A DNA stretch of 64,000 nucleotides from positions 1,736,001-1,800,000 of the forward strand of contig JAUTDP010000001.1 of NCBI GenBank assembly GCA_033439795.1. Direction: 5' to 3'. Positions 1 through 11,610 of this stretch are shown here, piece by piece; positions within the stretch are counted from its first letter, which is position 1, and every line of letters begins with the position of its first letter. Position numbers and translations under genes: made by a program. The notes beneath the pieces are model-generated. The model worked only from the letters and a program-made list of their open reading frames with translations. It searched no databases and was not told where the DNA came from. The stretch comes from Sordaria brevicollis (Eukaryota; Ascomycota; Sordariomycetes; Sordariales; Sordariaceae).

Positions 1-26
1 GGCGTTTCCGGTTGTAAAGTAGTTTT
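1..26 (-). mobile_element. 5' tip of a minus-strand Tad1-like LINE, body left of window
   Basis: The complement of these bases gives the LINE 5' terminus (AAACTACTTT followed by ACAACCGGAAACGCC), the same start found at 16390 and 34417 on this strand and at 46707 and 47764 on the plus strand. The body runs leftward out of the window. On the right it abuts plus-strand LINE sequence starting in ORF2. That is the arrangement expected if this minus copy inserted into the plus copy at 27-2750; the copy at 27454-34417 shows the same arrangement with both ends visible. Confidence 0.75.
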
Positions 27-36
27 ACCTTTTTTT

Positions 37-1030
37 ACCCTAAAGGATAATAATCGAATTAATTAAGCATTAAATTAAATATTTAAAAGTCGTTACCGGG
101 GCGTATAAGGTTACGCTAATATAAAACTTTAAAATAGAAATTTTTTATTTATTATTCGACTTCTATTTTAATAAACGAATAAGGGCTTTCGAAAAGAAAT
201 TCGCCCGTACGGATTAAATTAGGTCCGTCCGAAGAATAATAATTTAAATAGCCAATTATATTTAAATAAAACGAATAAAAAATTAATTATTTATTAATAG
301 ACCGGAAAATAATACCGCTAAAATTAAATAAATAGAAGAATAAATACCAATAAAGAACTTTATAATAATTATAATAAGACTACCCCTAATAATAAATATA
401 CCCGCTTAATTATTATAACCGCTAGAACTTTTAACCTTCGATTAAAAAATATAATTAGAAAATACTATAAAGAAAAAATAAATATCGTACTATAATTATT
501 AATTAATAATAGCGGTAATTAAATTAAATCGGCGGTATAAATTTATAATTATTAATTTCAACCCGAAATTTAATAATATTACGATAAAATAGTATATAAT
601 CGGTTAAAAAAAGAAGAAGCGGAAAAAAACCCAACCTTCGGAGGATAATAAAGATTATTATTTATTAACGAAAACGAAAAACTCCCTCTTCGTCTAAACA
701 AGAATAGAGGTAATTAGCCTTAAAATTTTCCTTTTCTAAAGGAGAATCCCCGATATTAATACCCCTATTTATTCGTACGGATTAAAACGAAAAATATTCT
801 ATTATATTACATTCGAATATTTCTAAATAATAAATACGTAATTCGTAATAACTAATTAACTATAAACGTAAAAATAATTCTAAATTTATTTAAACGATAA
901 AATTAAAACTAAAAGAATTTTATTATAAGTATTTCGGCTAAGACGATTAAATAAATATTACTTAATAATCGAATTAAAAAAGGAATAGCGAAACGAATTC
1001 GCTCGTTATTTTTAATTTTCTTTTCTTCCT
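37..1030 (+). pseudogene. LINE ORF2 remnant: RT thumb and C-terminal Cys/His motif
   Basis: At 89-112 the frame reads VVTGAYKV, the conserved post-RT segment of Tad1-clade ORF2 proteins. Near 750-830 the C-terminal motif appears as RIPDINTPIYSYGLKRK followed by FYYITFEYF, where Tyr stands at the expected Cys and His positions of the C-x-C-G...H...CP signature. This is what C-to-T RIP of TGC and CAC codons produces. TAA/TAG stops lie throughout. The catalytic half of the RT is absent from this copy. Confidence 0.72.
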
Positions 1031-1064
1031 TTTCTTTTACTTTTATTTATTAATATACTAAAGC

Positions 1065-2490
1065 GAAAACGGAGGGAGGATTTTTATTTAATTAAAAATT
1101 TATTAAACTATAAAAGCGACGACTTATTTAATTATTACTTCTTTTTATAATTAATTAAAGCCTTTAGCATTTTATTATTATCAGTAAATAAACGGTTTTA
1201 TTTATCGAATTAATAAATATATTAACGTATAATATTAATTACAAATTAACGCTAAGCGAATTAATTATTATTAATAAGAATAAAATTAGTAAAATAAATA
1301 ACCGGCGAATTAATTTCTATCGGGGAATTATTATAGGAAGGTATATAAATACTATTATTATTTCAGGGAATTTTACTATTATTATTATAAAATAAATTAT
1401 TAGTACTATTATAAAGTAAATTACTATTATTATTATAAGGGATATTATTCGAAAAAATATAATTACCGATTAAATTATCCTTATTAGAAAAAAAAAATTC
1501 GTAATAACTTTTTTGGAAATAATCGTTAACCAACTACTTTCTATAGTAAGTAAATTATTTAAAGGTATTAATAAAATTGTTATTAATAAAGCGAAAGCGA
1601 ATTGCGCCGGTGAATTCTTTAATAATAATACGGAAGCGGATAAAATAATCGTAGAATTCGTTATTAATTGGGTTTTTAATAACGATTTTCTCCTAAAAAA
1701 TATTATAAAAATTATAAAAACTATAAAACGTATTAATTATATAACGTAAAATTATTAAAGTATATTAAATAATTTAATTGAATTTATTTAAAAATAAATT
1801 AAAATAAAAAATATTAACGATATAAAAGATAATAATTTATTCGGGTGATTAAAGATATAGTAGGTCGATTTAGCGACGGCCTTTATATAAATATCGTAAT
1901 TCGGGATAATTAGAAAGGCGAAAAGGGCTTTAATTAATTAAAAAATATAAATAAAATATAGGGGAATACGGATACGGTTTTAAAAAAATTAACGTAAAGA
2001 TAGAATATAATAAAAGGAAAATTTACCCTTTTTTTTAGTATATAAAAGAATTTATTACTAGTAAGGAATTTAATAATACGTTCGAAATTAATTTTAATAT
2101 TAGTATTAATTATATTAAATATAAAGGTCGGTAAAAAAAGGCGAGGGGGAAACGAATTCTTACCTTTATTTTTATCGGAAATTTCTATTATTTTACGGAA
2201 TATTTTAACGCGTTTTTAATAGGGAATAATTATTTCGAATCGATTATTATTATTATTAAAGAAAAAAAAGCTTAAAAAGGCCCGGAGGATAAGGGTTTTT
2301 ATATTTAAGGGAAGGAAATCCTTATATTAATATAAATTATAATAAAAACGTAGTTATAATAAAGGGAAAAAAAAGATAAAGAAAATAAAGGAAACTTTAA
2401 TAATTAAAAAATTTAATAATAATTAAAAGGGTAAATAAACGGAAGAATAAAAGGCGGAAAATAATAGTAAATAAAGGACGGGATAACGGA
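1065..2490 (+). pseudogene. LINE ORF3 remnant of unknown function
   Basis: This is the third frame of the element, downstream of a conserved polypyrimidine tract (about 1012-1050). The stretch at 1513-1749 is free of stops for 78 codons and contains INKAKANCAGEFF-like and EADKII-like blocks, which recur at the same place in the other 3'-complete copies except 36948-42157, where the region is deleted. Before it lie three 24-bp tandem units (8-residue Thr-rich repeat). Stops elsewhere are TAA/TAG only. I do not recognise a domain. It could be a true third ORF or a long 3' region with a chance frame. Confidence 0.45.
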
Positions 2491-2603
2491 TTAGGAAAGT
2501 AGAATAATTTAATATTTTAGCGTAATAATAAATAAAAGGGATAAGACGGATATTAATCGTATTAGCGGTAGGTATATACTATAATCGTAGAACGCCGAAG
2601 AAG

Positions 2604-2625
2604 CGGCGCGGATAGGTCCGCGCCG
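2604..2625 (+). other. 3' UTR hairpin, intact
   Basis: A perfect 9-bp stem CGGCGCGGA / TCCGCGCCG closes a TAGG loop. It lies about 145 bases before the element end. The stem is built of CpG, GpC and GpG steps that RIP does not attack, which helps explain its survival. By analogy with other LINEs it may be the RNA structure recognised by the ORF2 protein; that role is inference. Confidence 0.7.
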
Positions 2626-2754
2626 GGAAATATAACCGGAATTTTTATCCGGGGCGCTTAACGCCTACGGTTTTATCCTATAGGGAATCGGAAATAGACC
2701 CCATGCTATATTGGCGCTATAAATTTAATTAGGGAATAAAAATCTTACTTTTAT

Positions 2755-4614
2755 AATATTATAACGATTTAAAAGCCGGGTAAGAATTTAAATAAAAATA
2801 TTTATTATTTATAGGGTAATAAATATATTGGGGTAAATTATTTAAAAAAAGGGAAGGTAATTATTTACGTAAATAAAAAATAAAATTTTAAAGACCTAAA
2901 TTTCTGTATTGAAAAAAATTAGGCCTCTATAACGTTTAAAAATTTAAAGGAATTATTAATTATTTATTCAATTTATTCCTTTATTAAAATGTATAGAATA
3001 TTAAAATACGAATAAGGGTTTCCCCTCCTCGAATTCTTCGAAAAAAAACCCCTAATAAAATATTAAATCGCAACCGTCGGGGACTTTAACCTCTATTATC
3101 CTAATTAAAATTTAGAAAATAAGACTAACCTAAGAGCCGAAAAATTCCTTATATAAGTATAATAATAATATATATAATTTATTATTCTTAAAAGGGAACC
3201 GACCTATATAAATAATATAATATAAGAAAAGAAAAATAAAATAATCGATTACGTATAAATAATATTAAAAATCGAAACCGAATATTAGGGGGCGTAATAG
3301 TATAAATAAACCGGTTTGGATTATTATCTTTAAAAAATTTAAATTTATATTAGAAAAAAAATTAAGAAAACGGAAATAAAAGAAGGTTATAATTAGAATT
3401 TAATAAATATAAAAAAAGTACGAGAGGCGGTATTATAATGGATTTTAATCCCGGTGAAAATCGATACGAAAAAGGAATTAGAATTTATATTTAATAAATT
3501 CGATAAAGAATTTATAAATATAGTAGAAGAATTCATCCCGTCTTAGAAAAAAAGTCGAAGGAGAAGAACGAAGTAATAAATATTAAAATATAAAATAGCG
3601 ATGAAAAATATAAAATAGAAATAATAAAAATAATATAAAGAAAAAATATTTTCGAATTAAATAGAATTTATAAAAGTATTAATAAAGAAAAGAAGGATTA
3701 ATACGAAAATTTAATAAATAATATAGCGAAAAGGCGTTAAAAAGGTATTAAAGAATTTAAATAAATTTTAAACCCTCGAAAAATAAACCCGTATTTAAAA
3801 TTATTTATTAATAAACCCGCTTAAATTTTTAGTTTTTAAATAATACGAAAGAATAAAAGAAATCGAAAATTATAATAATAAAACGAATATTTTCGCCGAA
3901 CGTTTCTTCCTAAAAATAAACGTCCCTATAAATTATTTACCCGATTAGACCTTTCCCCTAAATACCGGCGATTCGTTATTTATTAACGAATTAATTACTA
4001 AAAAAGATATTTAGGATATTTTATTTCGGATAACTCTAAATAAAATACCGGACGTCGATTAATATTCGAATAAATTTTTAAAAATTTATAAAAAATTATT
4101 CCGAAAAGCTATAACCACTTTCGCAGCTACGAATTTTCGTCTTAAATACTTCTTATAACGGTTTAAAAACGTAAAAGTAATCGTTTTTAAAAAATTAAAA
4201 AAAACCGCCGTATAATAAAAATTAATTAACGTATAGAAATTAATTTTACTATTAAATAACGTTAAGAAAATCCTCGAAGCGTTCGTTATTAAAAAATTTA
4301 TTTAAATTATAAAAAAATTCAATTTCCTATTAAAAGGCTAAATAAATAATTAAATAGGCCGTTCGACCGAATTTACTATCCGTATCGTTACGGATATTAT
4401 ATATATAGTTTAAAAATTCGGAGCTATTATATTATTAATACTTTTTAATTTTAAAAACGTATTCGATAAAATTAACTATAAATAATTATTATATACTTTA
4501 TAAAAAATATAATTCCTACGATAAATTTTCGAATAAGTAACGAATTTCGTTAATGGACGAAAAGGTTCCCTCTTCTTTAACGACGAAATATCCGCTCCCT
4601 ATATTATAAAAACC
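2755..4614 (+). pseudogene. LINE ORF2 remnant: endonuclease and first half of RT
   Basis: The segment starts at the YNI-AI-KPG block (endonuclease N-terminus, reading around an in-frame stop). It continues through DFNLYYP (about 3080-3105), corresponding to the catalytic GDFNLHHP motif of AP-type LINE endonucleases with His changed to Tyr. Near 4441-4470 the LFNFKNVFD block is RT motif A, with its first Asp changed to Asn. The remainder of this ORF lies at 11611-13140, separated by the nested element. Confidence 0.75.
4600..4614 (+). repeat. 15-bp target-site duplication, left copy
   Basis: TATATTATAAAAACC is repeated exactly at 11596-11610, immediately outside the two ends of the reference LINE. 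Joining the two flanks restores the collinear ORF2 sequence of the host copy, which confirms an insertion. Confidence 0.92.
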
Positions 4615-4649
4615 ATTAATATTTATTTTTTTTAGAACCGGAAACGCCG

Positions 4650-6370
4650 ATTTCTAGTCGAGGAGCGCTCCAAAACGAAAACCGATAACGGGAATCGATT
4701 TAAGAGGGTCTTTTACGTCCTTTACGATATTCCGTAATAAATATAGCGACGATAATATATTATTATTACCGATAATAATTAATAACGGTAATTATAAATT
4801 CGAAAATAGCGTTTATAACCCGTTCATAAGATTTTCAATTTACAACGACCCTAACGTAGCGCGCGCTGCGAAAATTTCGGAAAAAACGTAGGAGGATAAC
4901 GAAACTATAAAGAAATTTATCGCTAAAGCGAATAAATCTTCGGATTACGACGCCGTTTCGCTCGAAAATTACAATTAAATTCGTAAATTATTTAATAAAT
5001 ATACGAAAATCCTCGCGAAAAAAAGTAGGGTAATACGCCCCGAAGTTAATAAAATTAATAACGATTAAATTATTATTAAGAAAAATTTTAACGATTTAAA
5101 GAAGATAATCCTATAAGAATTATAGAAGAATATTAAAGAGGCGCCGAAAATATAGGCCGGAATTATAAAGGATATTTTTCCTAAAATTAGGTCTATTTTT
5201 TAATATATTATAATTATTACCCCCCCTCTAAAAATACTCCCTATTAATTACGATTGTACTTTCCTTATTCGAAGTATTATAATTAATATTTAATATTCGA
5301 AATAGACGAATAAAGAAATTAAAACTTAAATTAAGAAGATATTTCGCAATTTAAAGATTAATACCCTTAATATTATATAAACCGCTACGAAATTATTTAC
5401 GACCGGAAATTATAAAATTGTATTTAATAACGCTATACGCGAATAGTATTAATAATATTAAATTTAAATTAAGAAAATCTTTAGTAAAAAAGCGTTCGTA
5501 TTTTTAAATATTATTACGTTAATTATTAAAGGGTTCCTTTAAGCGAATATCGCCGAATATATAAGGATAGAGGATATTACTTATAAAATATAATAAACGA
5601 ATTTAATTACTTCTATTATTAAAATACGCTTATAAAAGAAGAAAATTAGCGAAAATAGGGGATTTTTTATAATAGAAGTTATAATTATAAAAATAATTAA
5701 AATTCTTTATAAAGGATTTTTCCTTTAAGAGGGCGGTACGTATATTTATAAACTATTTACTTCTTTAATTAATATTTAATAATATTTTATTTATTAGGGT
5801 GTAAAATATTTAAAGAAGTTTTATTATAACGTTAATATTTATAAACGCTATAATAAGGATAAATATAATAGGGACCGCTTTAAAGAAGCGAATTACCCGT
5901 TTAATAAAGATAAATCGCTAATTTTTTACGCTCTATATAGAAAGTATAGGTATTACGCTTTTAAAAAGAAGGTATACTTTATTTTTAAGAAAATTATTAC
6001 GAAGGTTATTATAAAATACGCCGAAAGGTTACGTTTATTTATATATTAAAAGGATTTTAAAAGAAATATTATATTAGAGCCGGTAGCGGTAATAAATAAT
6101 AAGGATATTAATTTCCTTAATACCCCCCCTACCGCCCGTATTATAATTATTTATAAGAAGGAATTTAAAAGCGGAAATAAAGGCCATATTTATAAGCGGA
6201 TTAGCGGGCCTTCTATTAAATTGAAATTAATAATTAAAGGCCCGATAAATACGTTTACGAATTTTTAGAATTTAAATATTTAAAGCGGCGCCGGTTTAAT
6301 CGTTATTATTAAACCGATTATTTAAAAAAAAAAGATTCTTATTCTTATTCTACCCGTAAAGTTAAAAAAT
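4650..6370 (+). pseudogene. LINE ORF1 (gag-like) pseudogene
   Basis: One frame runs about 570 codons from a TGNADF segment (4638 on) to just before the endonuclease frame. All interruptions are TAA or TAG at likely Gln/Trp codons. Visible blocks are ITGIDLRGSFTS near the N-terminus, a Lys/Glu-rich middle (KKFIAKANK), a C7 run giving Pro at about 5220, and a Tyr/Lys-rich segment at 5815-5990 (YNKDKYNRDRF, YALYRKYRYYAF). In the latter, Tyr probably replaces the Cys and His of a zinc-knuckle array. ORF1 proteins of this clade bind the element RNA. No start Met can be fixed because ATG is depleted. Confidence 0.7.
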
Positions 6371-6399
6371 ATTCTTTTATAAAATAATTAATAATTTAA

Positions 6400-9300
6400 T
6401 TAAAAATATTCTATTAGAATATAAAGAAATTATACGAGAGAAGGAAATTATTATTCGAATAGGAGGAGATTTATAATATTATAGCGATTTAAAAACCGGA
6501 TAGGAATTTAAATAAAGATATTTATCGTTTACGGGGTAATAAATATATTGGGGTAAATTATTTAGAAAAGGGGAGGGCGGTTATTTATATAAATAAAAAA
6601 TAGAATTTTAAAAACCTAAATTTTTATATTGGGAGAGATTAAACCTTTATAACGTTTAAGAATTTAAAGGAATTATTAACCGTTTATTCGATTTATTCCT
6701 TTATTAAAACGTATAGAATATTAAAATACGAATAAAAATCTCCCCTCTTTAAATTCTTTAAAAAAAAACCCCCGGTAAGATATTAAATCGTAACCGTTAG
6801 GGACTTTAACCTTTATTATCCTAATTAGAATTTAGAAAATAAAATTAGTCTAAGAGCCGAAAAACTCTTTATATAAGTATAATAATAACGTATACGGTTC
6901 GTTACCCCTAAAAAGGAACCGACCCGTATAAATAACGCAATATAAAAAGAGAGAAATAAGATAATTAATTATATATAAATAATATTAAAAATCGAAACCG
7001 AATATTAAGGGGTATAACGGTACGAGTAAATTAATTCGGACTATTACCTTTAAGAAATTTAAGTTTATACCGGAAAAAAAGTTAAGAAAGTGGAAATAAA
7101 AGAAGGTTATAATTAGAATTTAATAAATACGGAAAAAGTACGAAAGGCGGCGTTATAACGGATTTCGGTCTTAACGAAGATTAATACGAAGGAGGAATTA
7201 AAATTTATATTCGATAGGTTTAATAAAGAATTTATAAATATAGCGGAAGAATTCGTCTTATATTAGAAAAAAGGTCGAAAGAGAAGAATAAAGTAATAAA
7301 TATTAAAATATAAAATAATAATAAAAGATGCGAAGTGGAAATAATAAAAATAATATAAAGAAAAGATATTTTTAAATTAGGTAAAATTCGTAGAAATATC
7401 GATAAAGAAAAGAAGGATTAATACGAAAGTTTAATAAATAATATAATAAAAAGGCGTTAAAAGGGCGTCGAAGAATTTAAATAAATTTTAAACCTTCGAA
7501 AAATAGGCTTATATTTAAAATTATTTACTAATAGACCCGTTTAAATTCTTAATTTTTAAATAATATAAAAGAGTAAAAGAAATCGAAAATTATAATAGTA
7601 AGGCGAATATTCTTATTGAGTATTTCTTCCCGAAAGTAAACGTCTTTATAAATTATTTATTCGATTAGACCCTTCTTTTAAATATTAATAATTCGTTATT
7701 TATTAACGAATTAATTACCGAAGAAGATATTTAAGAAATTTTATTTCGGATAACTCCGAATAAAGTATTAAGCGTCGATTAATATTCGAATAAATTTTTA
7801 AAAATTTATAAAGAATTATTCCGAAAAATTATAACCGTTTTCGCGGTTACGAACTTTCGTTTTAAATATTTCCTATAGTAATTTAAGAACGCGAAAATAA
7901 TCGTTCTTAAAAAATTAAGAAAAACCGCTGTATAATAAAAATTAACCGGCGCGTAGAGGTTAATTTTATTATTAAATAACGTTAGGAAAATCTTCGAAAC
8001 GTTCGTTATTAAAAAATTTACCCAAGCCGCGGAAGAATTTAATTTCCTATTAAAGGGTTAAATAAATAATTAGGTAAATTATTCGATTAAATTTATTATC
8101 CGTATTATTATAAATATTATATATACGGTTTAAAAATTTGGAACTGTTATATCGTTAATACTTTTTAATTTTAAAGGCGTATTCGATAAAATTAATTATA
8201 AATAATTATTATATACTTTATAGGAAATACGATTTTTATAATAAATTTTCGAATAGGTAGCGAATTTCGTTAATAGATAAAGAGGTTCCTTTTTCTTCGA
8301 TAACGAAATATCCGCTCCTTACGTTATAAAAGCCGGAATACCTTAAAATTCCCCCTTTTCTTTAATTCTTTTTATCCTTTTTATTATTTTATTATATTAT
8401 AAATTAATTACGGTTAAAAATATAATTATAATCGGCTTTACCGACGATATTAATATTATTGCTATAATAAAGATTATTAAAGAGAATTATAGGATATTTT
8501 AAACGGTATAAGAAATTTATTCTAAATAAGTAAGGGAAAGAAATATAGAATTCGAAGCGAATAAAACGGAATTAATATATTTTATATAAACGAAGGTATT
8601 AAGAATAGAAATTCTTTAATTCGGGGATATTATATTTCGATTAATAGAATTGATAAAATTTTTAAATATTTAATTAAATTATAAATTTAATTATCGAATT
8701 TACGTAGAGGTTATTAAGAAGAAAATGAAAATTTAAACGAATACGTTAATTTAATTAATTATAAAAATTTAGGGTTATTCCTTTATTTGTACGAAGGAAA
8801 TTTATATTAAATATATTCGAAACGCGATTATATATAGAGCTTTAATTTTTTATTAACCGATAAAAATATATAATAAACCCCGAAGGATAATAATCGGACT
8901 AGCTAAATATTAGATTAAATATTTAAAAATCGTCGCCGGGGCATATAAGGCTATATTAATACGGAATTTTAAAATAGAAACTTTTTGCCCGCTATTCGAC
9001 CTCTATTTTAATAAATGGGTAAAGGCTTTCGAAAAGAAATTCGCCTATATAAATTAAATTAAATTTATTTAAGGAATAATAATTTAAATAATTAATTATA
9101 TTTAAGCGAAACGAATAAAAAGTTAACTATTTATTAATAAACCGGAAAATAATATTATTAAAATTAAATAAGTAGAGGAATAAATATTAATAGAAAATTT
9201 TATAGCGATTATAATGGGATTACCCCTAATAATAGGTATATTTATTTAACCGTTATAACCGCCGGAATTTTTAATTTTCGATTGAAAAATATAATTGGAA

Positions 9301-9860
9301 GATACTACGAAGAGAAAGTAAATATTATATTATAATTATTAATTAACGGTAATAATAGCCAAATTAAATCGGCGGTATAAATTTATAATTATTAACCTCG
9401 ACCCGAAATTTAATAATACCGCGATAAAACGGTATATAATTAATTAAAAAAAGAAGAAGCGGAAAAGAACTTAACCTTCGGAAAACGATAAGGATTATTA
9501 TCTATTAACGAAAGTAAAAAGCTCCTTCCTCGTTTAAACGAAAATAGAAGTAATCGGCCTTAAAGCCTTCCTTTTTTAAAAGAAAATCCCTAATATTAAT
9601 ACCCTTATTTATTCGTACGAATTAGAATAGGAAACATTCTATTATATTATATTCGAATATTTTTAAATAGTAAATACGTAATTCGTAATAACCGATTAGC
9701 CGTAAACGTAGGAATAATTCTAAATTCATTTGGACGATAAAATTAAGGCCGAAAGAATTTTATTATAAATATTTCGATTAAAATGATTAAATAAATACCG
9801 CTTAGTAATTAAATTAAAAGAGGAGCGGTAAAACGAATTCGCTCGCTATTTTTAATTTTC
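6400..9860 (+). pseudogene. LINE ORF2 (endonuclease + reverse transcriptase) pseudogene, Tad1 clade
   Basis: Ancestrally this made the enzyme that nicks the target and copies the element RNA. Endonuclease: YNI-AI-KP near 6469 and DFNLYYPN at 6802-6825 (GDFNLHHP with His to Tyr). RT motif A LFNFKGVFD at 8161-8187 (first Asp now Asn), motif B AGIP-NSPFSLILF at 8332-8361 with Gln now a stop, motif C GFTDD at 8434-8448. The thumb segment IVAGAYKA is at 8929-8952. The C-terminal Cys/His motif is at 9610-9663 (YSYELE-ETFYYIIFEYF). About 1150 codons is a normal length for Tad1 ORF2. I could not find an RNase H motif. Stops are at Gln/Trp positions, and the copy is dead. Confidence 0.85.
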
Positions 9861-9900
9861 TTTTCTTTTTTTCCTTTTTTTTTATTTTTATTTACTAATA
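9858..9900 (+). other. Polypyrimidine tract between ORF2 and ORF3
   Basis: A C/T-only run of about 25 bases, followed by T-rich sequence, is found at this place in every copy that covers it (for example 1012-1050, 23018-23053 and 53000-53035). It separates the end of ORF2 from the ORF3 frame. Its conservation is partly trivial, because CpT and CpC steps are not RIP targets. Whether it acts in RNA processing or as a reinitiation spacer cannot be told. Confidence 0.5.
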
Positions 9901-9914
9901 CGTTAAAATAAGGA

Positions 9915-11330
9915 CGGGGGAGGATTTCTATTTAATTAAAAATTTACCGAATTACAAAGGCGACGATTTATTTAATTATTATTTCTTTTTACGATTAATT
10001 AAAGCCTTTAGTATTTTATTATTATCGGCGAATAAACGGTTTTATTTATTGAATTAACGAATATATTAACGTATAATATTAATTACGAATTGATATTAAA
10101 CGAATTAATTATTATTAATAGGAATAAGACTAATAGGACGAATAACCGGCGAATTAATTTCTATCGGGGAATTATTACGGGAAGGTATACGAATACTACT
10201 ATTATTTAAAGGAATTCTACCGCTACCGCTACGAAGTAAATTACCGCTACCGTTATAAAGTAAATTACTATTATTATTATAGGGAATATTATTTAAAGGA
10301 ATACAATTACCGATTAAACTATTCTTATTGGAAAGGAGGAATTCGTAATAGCCTTTTTAGAAATAATCGTTAATTAATTATTTTCTATAACGAATAAATT
10401 GCTTTAGAGTATTAATAAAATCGTCGTTAATAAAGCGAAGGCGAATTACGCCGGTAAACTCTTTAATAATAATACGGAAACGGACAAAATAATCGTAGAA
10501 TTCGTTATTAATCGGGTTTTTATTAATAACCTTTTTTTAAAAAGTATTATAAAAATTATAAAAGCCGCGAAATATATCGATTATATAATACGAAACCGCT
10601 AAAATATATTAAATAATTTAATTAAATTTATTTAAAAACGAATTAAAATAGGAAATATTAATAATATAGAAGATAATAATTTATTCGGGTAATTGAAGAT
10701 ATAGTAAATCGATTTAACGACGGCCTTTATATAAATATTAAAACCTAGGACGGTTAGGAAGGAAAAAAAGGCTTTAGTTAATTAAAAAGTATAGGCGAAA
10801 TATAAAGGAGTATAGATATAGCTTTGGAAAAATTAATATAAGGATAAAACGTAGCGGAGGGAAGATTTACCCTTTTTCTAATATATAGAAGAATTTATTA
10901 TTAATAAAACGTTTAATAATATATTCGAAATTAATTTTAATATCGGTATTAATTATATTAAATATAAGGGTTAACGAAGGAAAGCGAAAAGGAAACGAAT
11001 TTTCGCCCTTATCTTCGTTAGAAATTTCTATTATTTTACGGAACGCCTTAACGCGTTTTTAACGGAGAATAGTTATTTCGAATTAATTATTATTATTAAA
11101 AGAAAGAAAAATTTAAAAAGATTTAAAGGATAAGGGGTTTTTATATTTAAAGGAAGGAGGTTTTTATATTAATATAAATTATAATAAAGACGTAATTATA
11201 ATAGGAGGAGGAAAAAGATAGAAGAAATAAAAAAAGGTTTAATAATTAGGAAATTTAATAATAATTAGAAGGGTAAACGAACGGAGGAATAAAAGGCGGA
11301 AAGTAATAATAAATAGGGGATAGGATAGCG
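9915..11330 (+). pseudogene. LINE ORF3 pseudogene, unknown function
   Basis: A single frame can be followed for about 470 codons without a frameshift, interrupted only by TAA/TAG. The N-terminal part is Thr/Asn-rich with three 8-residue repeats (10219-10290). The middle (about 10345-10580) carries IVVNKAKANYAG, TDKIIVEFVIN and a KAAKYIDYII end. The C-terminal half has INFNIGINYIKYKG and FALIFVRNFYYFTERLNAFL, then basic stretches. The same blocks are readable in the copies at 1065, 13185, 23080, 35270, 43750 and 53056 and on the minus strand at 27716 and 58186. I know of no Tad1 element with such an ORF. Alternatives are a captured host sequence or a coding-like 3' UTR. Confidence 0.5.
10219..10290 (+). 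repeat. Three 24-bp tandem units inside ORF3
   Basis: The units at 10219-10242, 10243-10266 and 10267-10290 share the pattern ACCGCTACCG..A..AAGTAAATT with RIP-type differences. In the ORF3 frame they give three 8-residue Thr-rich repeats. The same three-unit array is visible at about 1380-1450 and 13490-13561, so it belongs to the family and is not a local expansion. Confidence 0.7.
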
Positions 11331-11595
11331 GATTAAAAAGGCGGAGCGGTTTAATATTCTAATATAACGGTAAATAGAAGGGATGAGACGGATATTAATT
11401 GCGTTAGCGGTGGGTGTGTACCGCGATCGTAGAACGCCGAAAAAGCGGTATAGATAGGTCCGCGCCGGAAAATGTAGCCGGGGTTTTTATCCGGGGCGCT
11501 TAATATTTACGGTTTTATCCTATGGGGAATCGGAGATAAACCCTATATTATATTAGCGTTATAAATTTAGCTAGGGAATAAGACTCTTACTTATT

Positions 11596-11610
11596 TATAT
11601 TATAAAAACC
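11596..11610 (+). repeat. 15-bp target-site duplication, right copy
   Basis: This is identical to 4600-4614 and lies three bases after the CTTACTT tail of the reference LINE. From here the host copy resumes exactly where it was broken. Confidence 0.92.

Larger units (their letters stand above)
27..2750 (+). mobile_element. Tad1-like LINE, 3' part (ORF2 C-terminus to 3' end)
   Basis: This is collinear with reference positions about 8876-11592 and ends in the family terminus AATCTTACTT. About 10 bases (27-36) of T-rich filler separate it from the minus 5' tip. The missing 5' part is probably left of the window, beyond that insertion. Downstream it is followed directly by LINE sequence equivalent to reference 6469, so this copy sits inside the element of 2751-4614. 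It is heavily RIP-mutated. Confidence 0.82.
2751..4614 (+). mobile_element. Tad1-like LINE, left part of a copy split by the reference element
   Basis: This is collinear with reference 6469-8332 (endonuclease to just inside RT motif B) and stops at 4614 inside a 15-bp target duplication. The same element resumes at 11596. Its left edge abuts the 3' tail of the copy ending at 2750, so its own 5' part is displaced, presumably beyond the left window edge. Confidence 0.85.
4631..11595 (+). mobile_element. Full-length Tad1-like LINE (reference copy), RIP-inactivated
   Basis: This is the one full-length plus-strand copy in the window bounded by a perfect 15-bp target-site duplication. Order: 5' end TTTAGAACCGG, ORF1, ORF2 (endonuclease, RT, Cys/His), polypyrimidine tract, ORF3, 3' UTR hairpin and CTTACTT tail. 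Sixteen bases of AT filler (4615-4630) lie between the left target duplication and the conserved start. The length of about 6.96 kb matches the copies at 17797-24754, 27454-34417 and 47764-54732. There is no LTR and no poly(A). CpA/TpG depletion and Gln/Trp-to-stop changes run through the whole length. Confidence 0.9.

Noticed and set aside
1513..1749. Stand-alone 78-codon gene
   Set aside because: It is an open stretch of the ORF3 remnant; its ATG is internal and sibling copies have no ATG there.
9000..9550. RNase H domain in ORF2
   Set aside because: The interval between thumb and Cys/His motif shows no convincing DGS, SDS or HVPGH-like series in any frame, even allowing for RIP.
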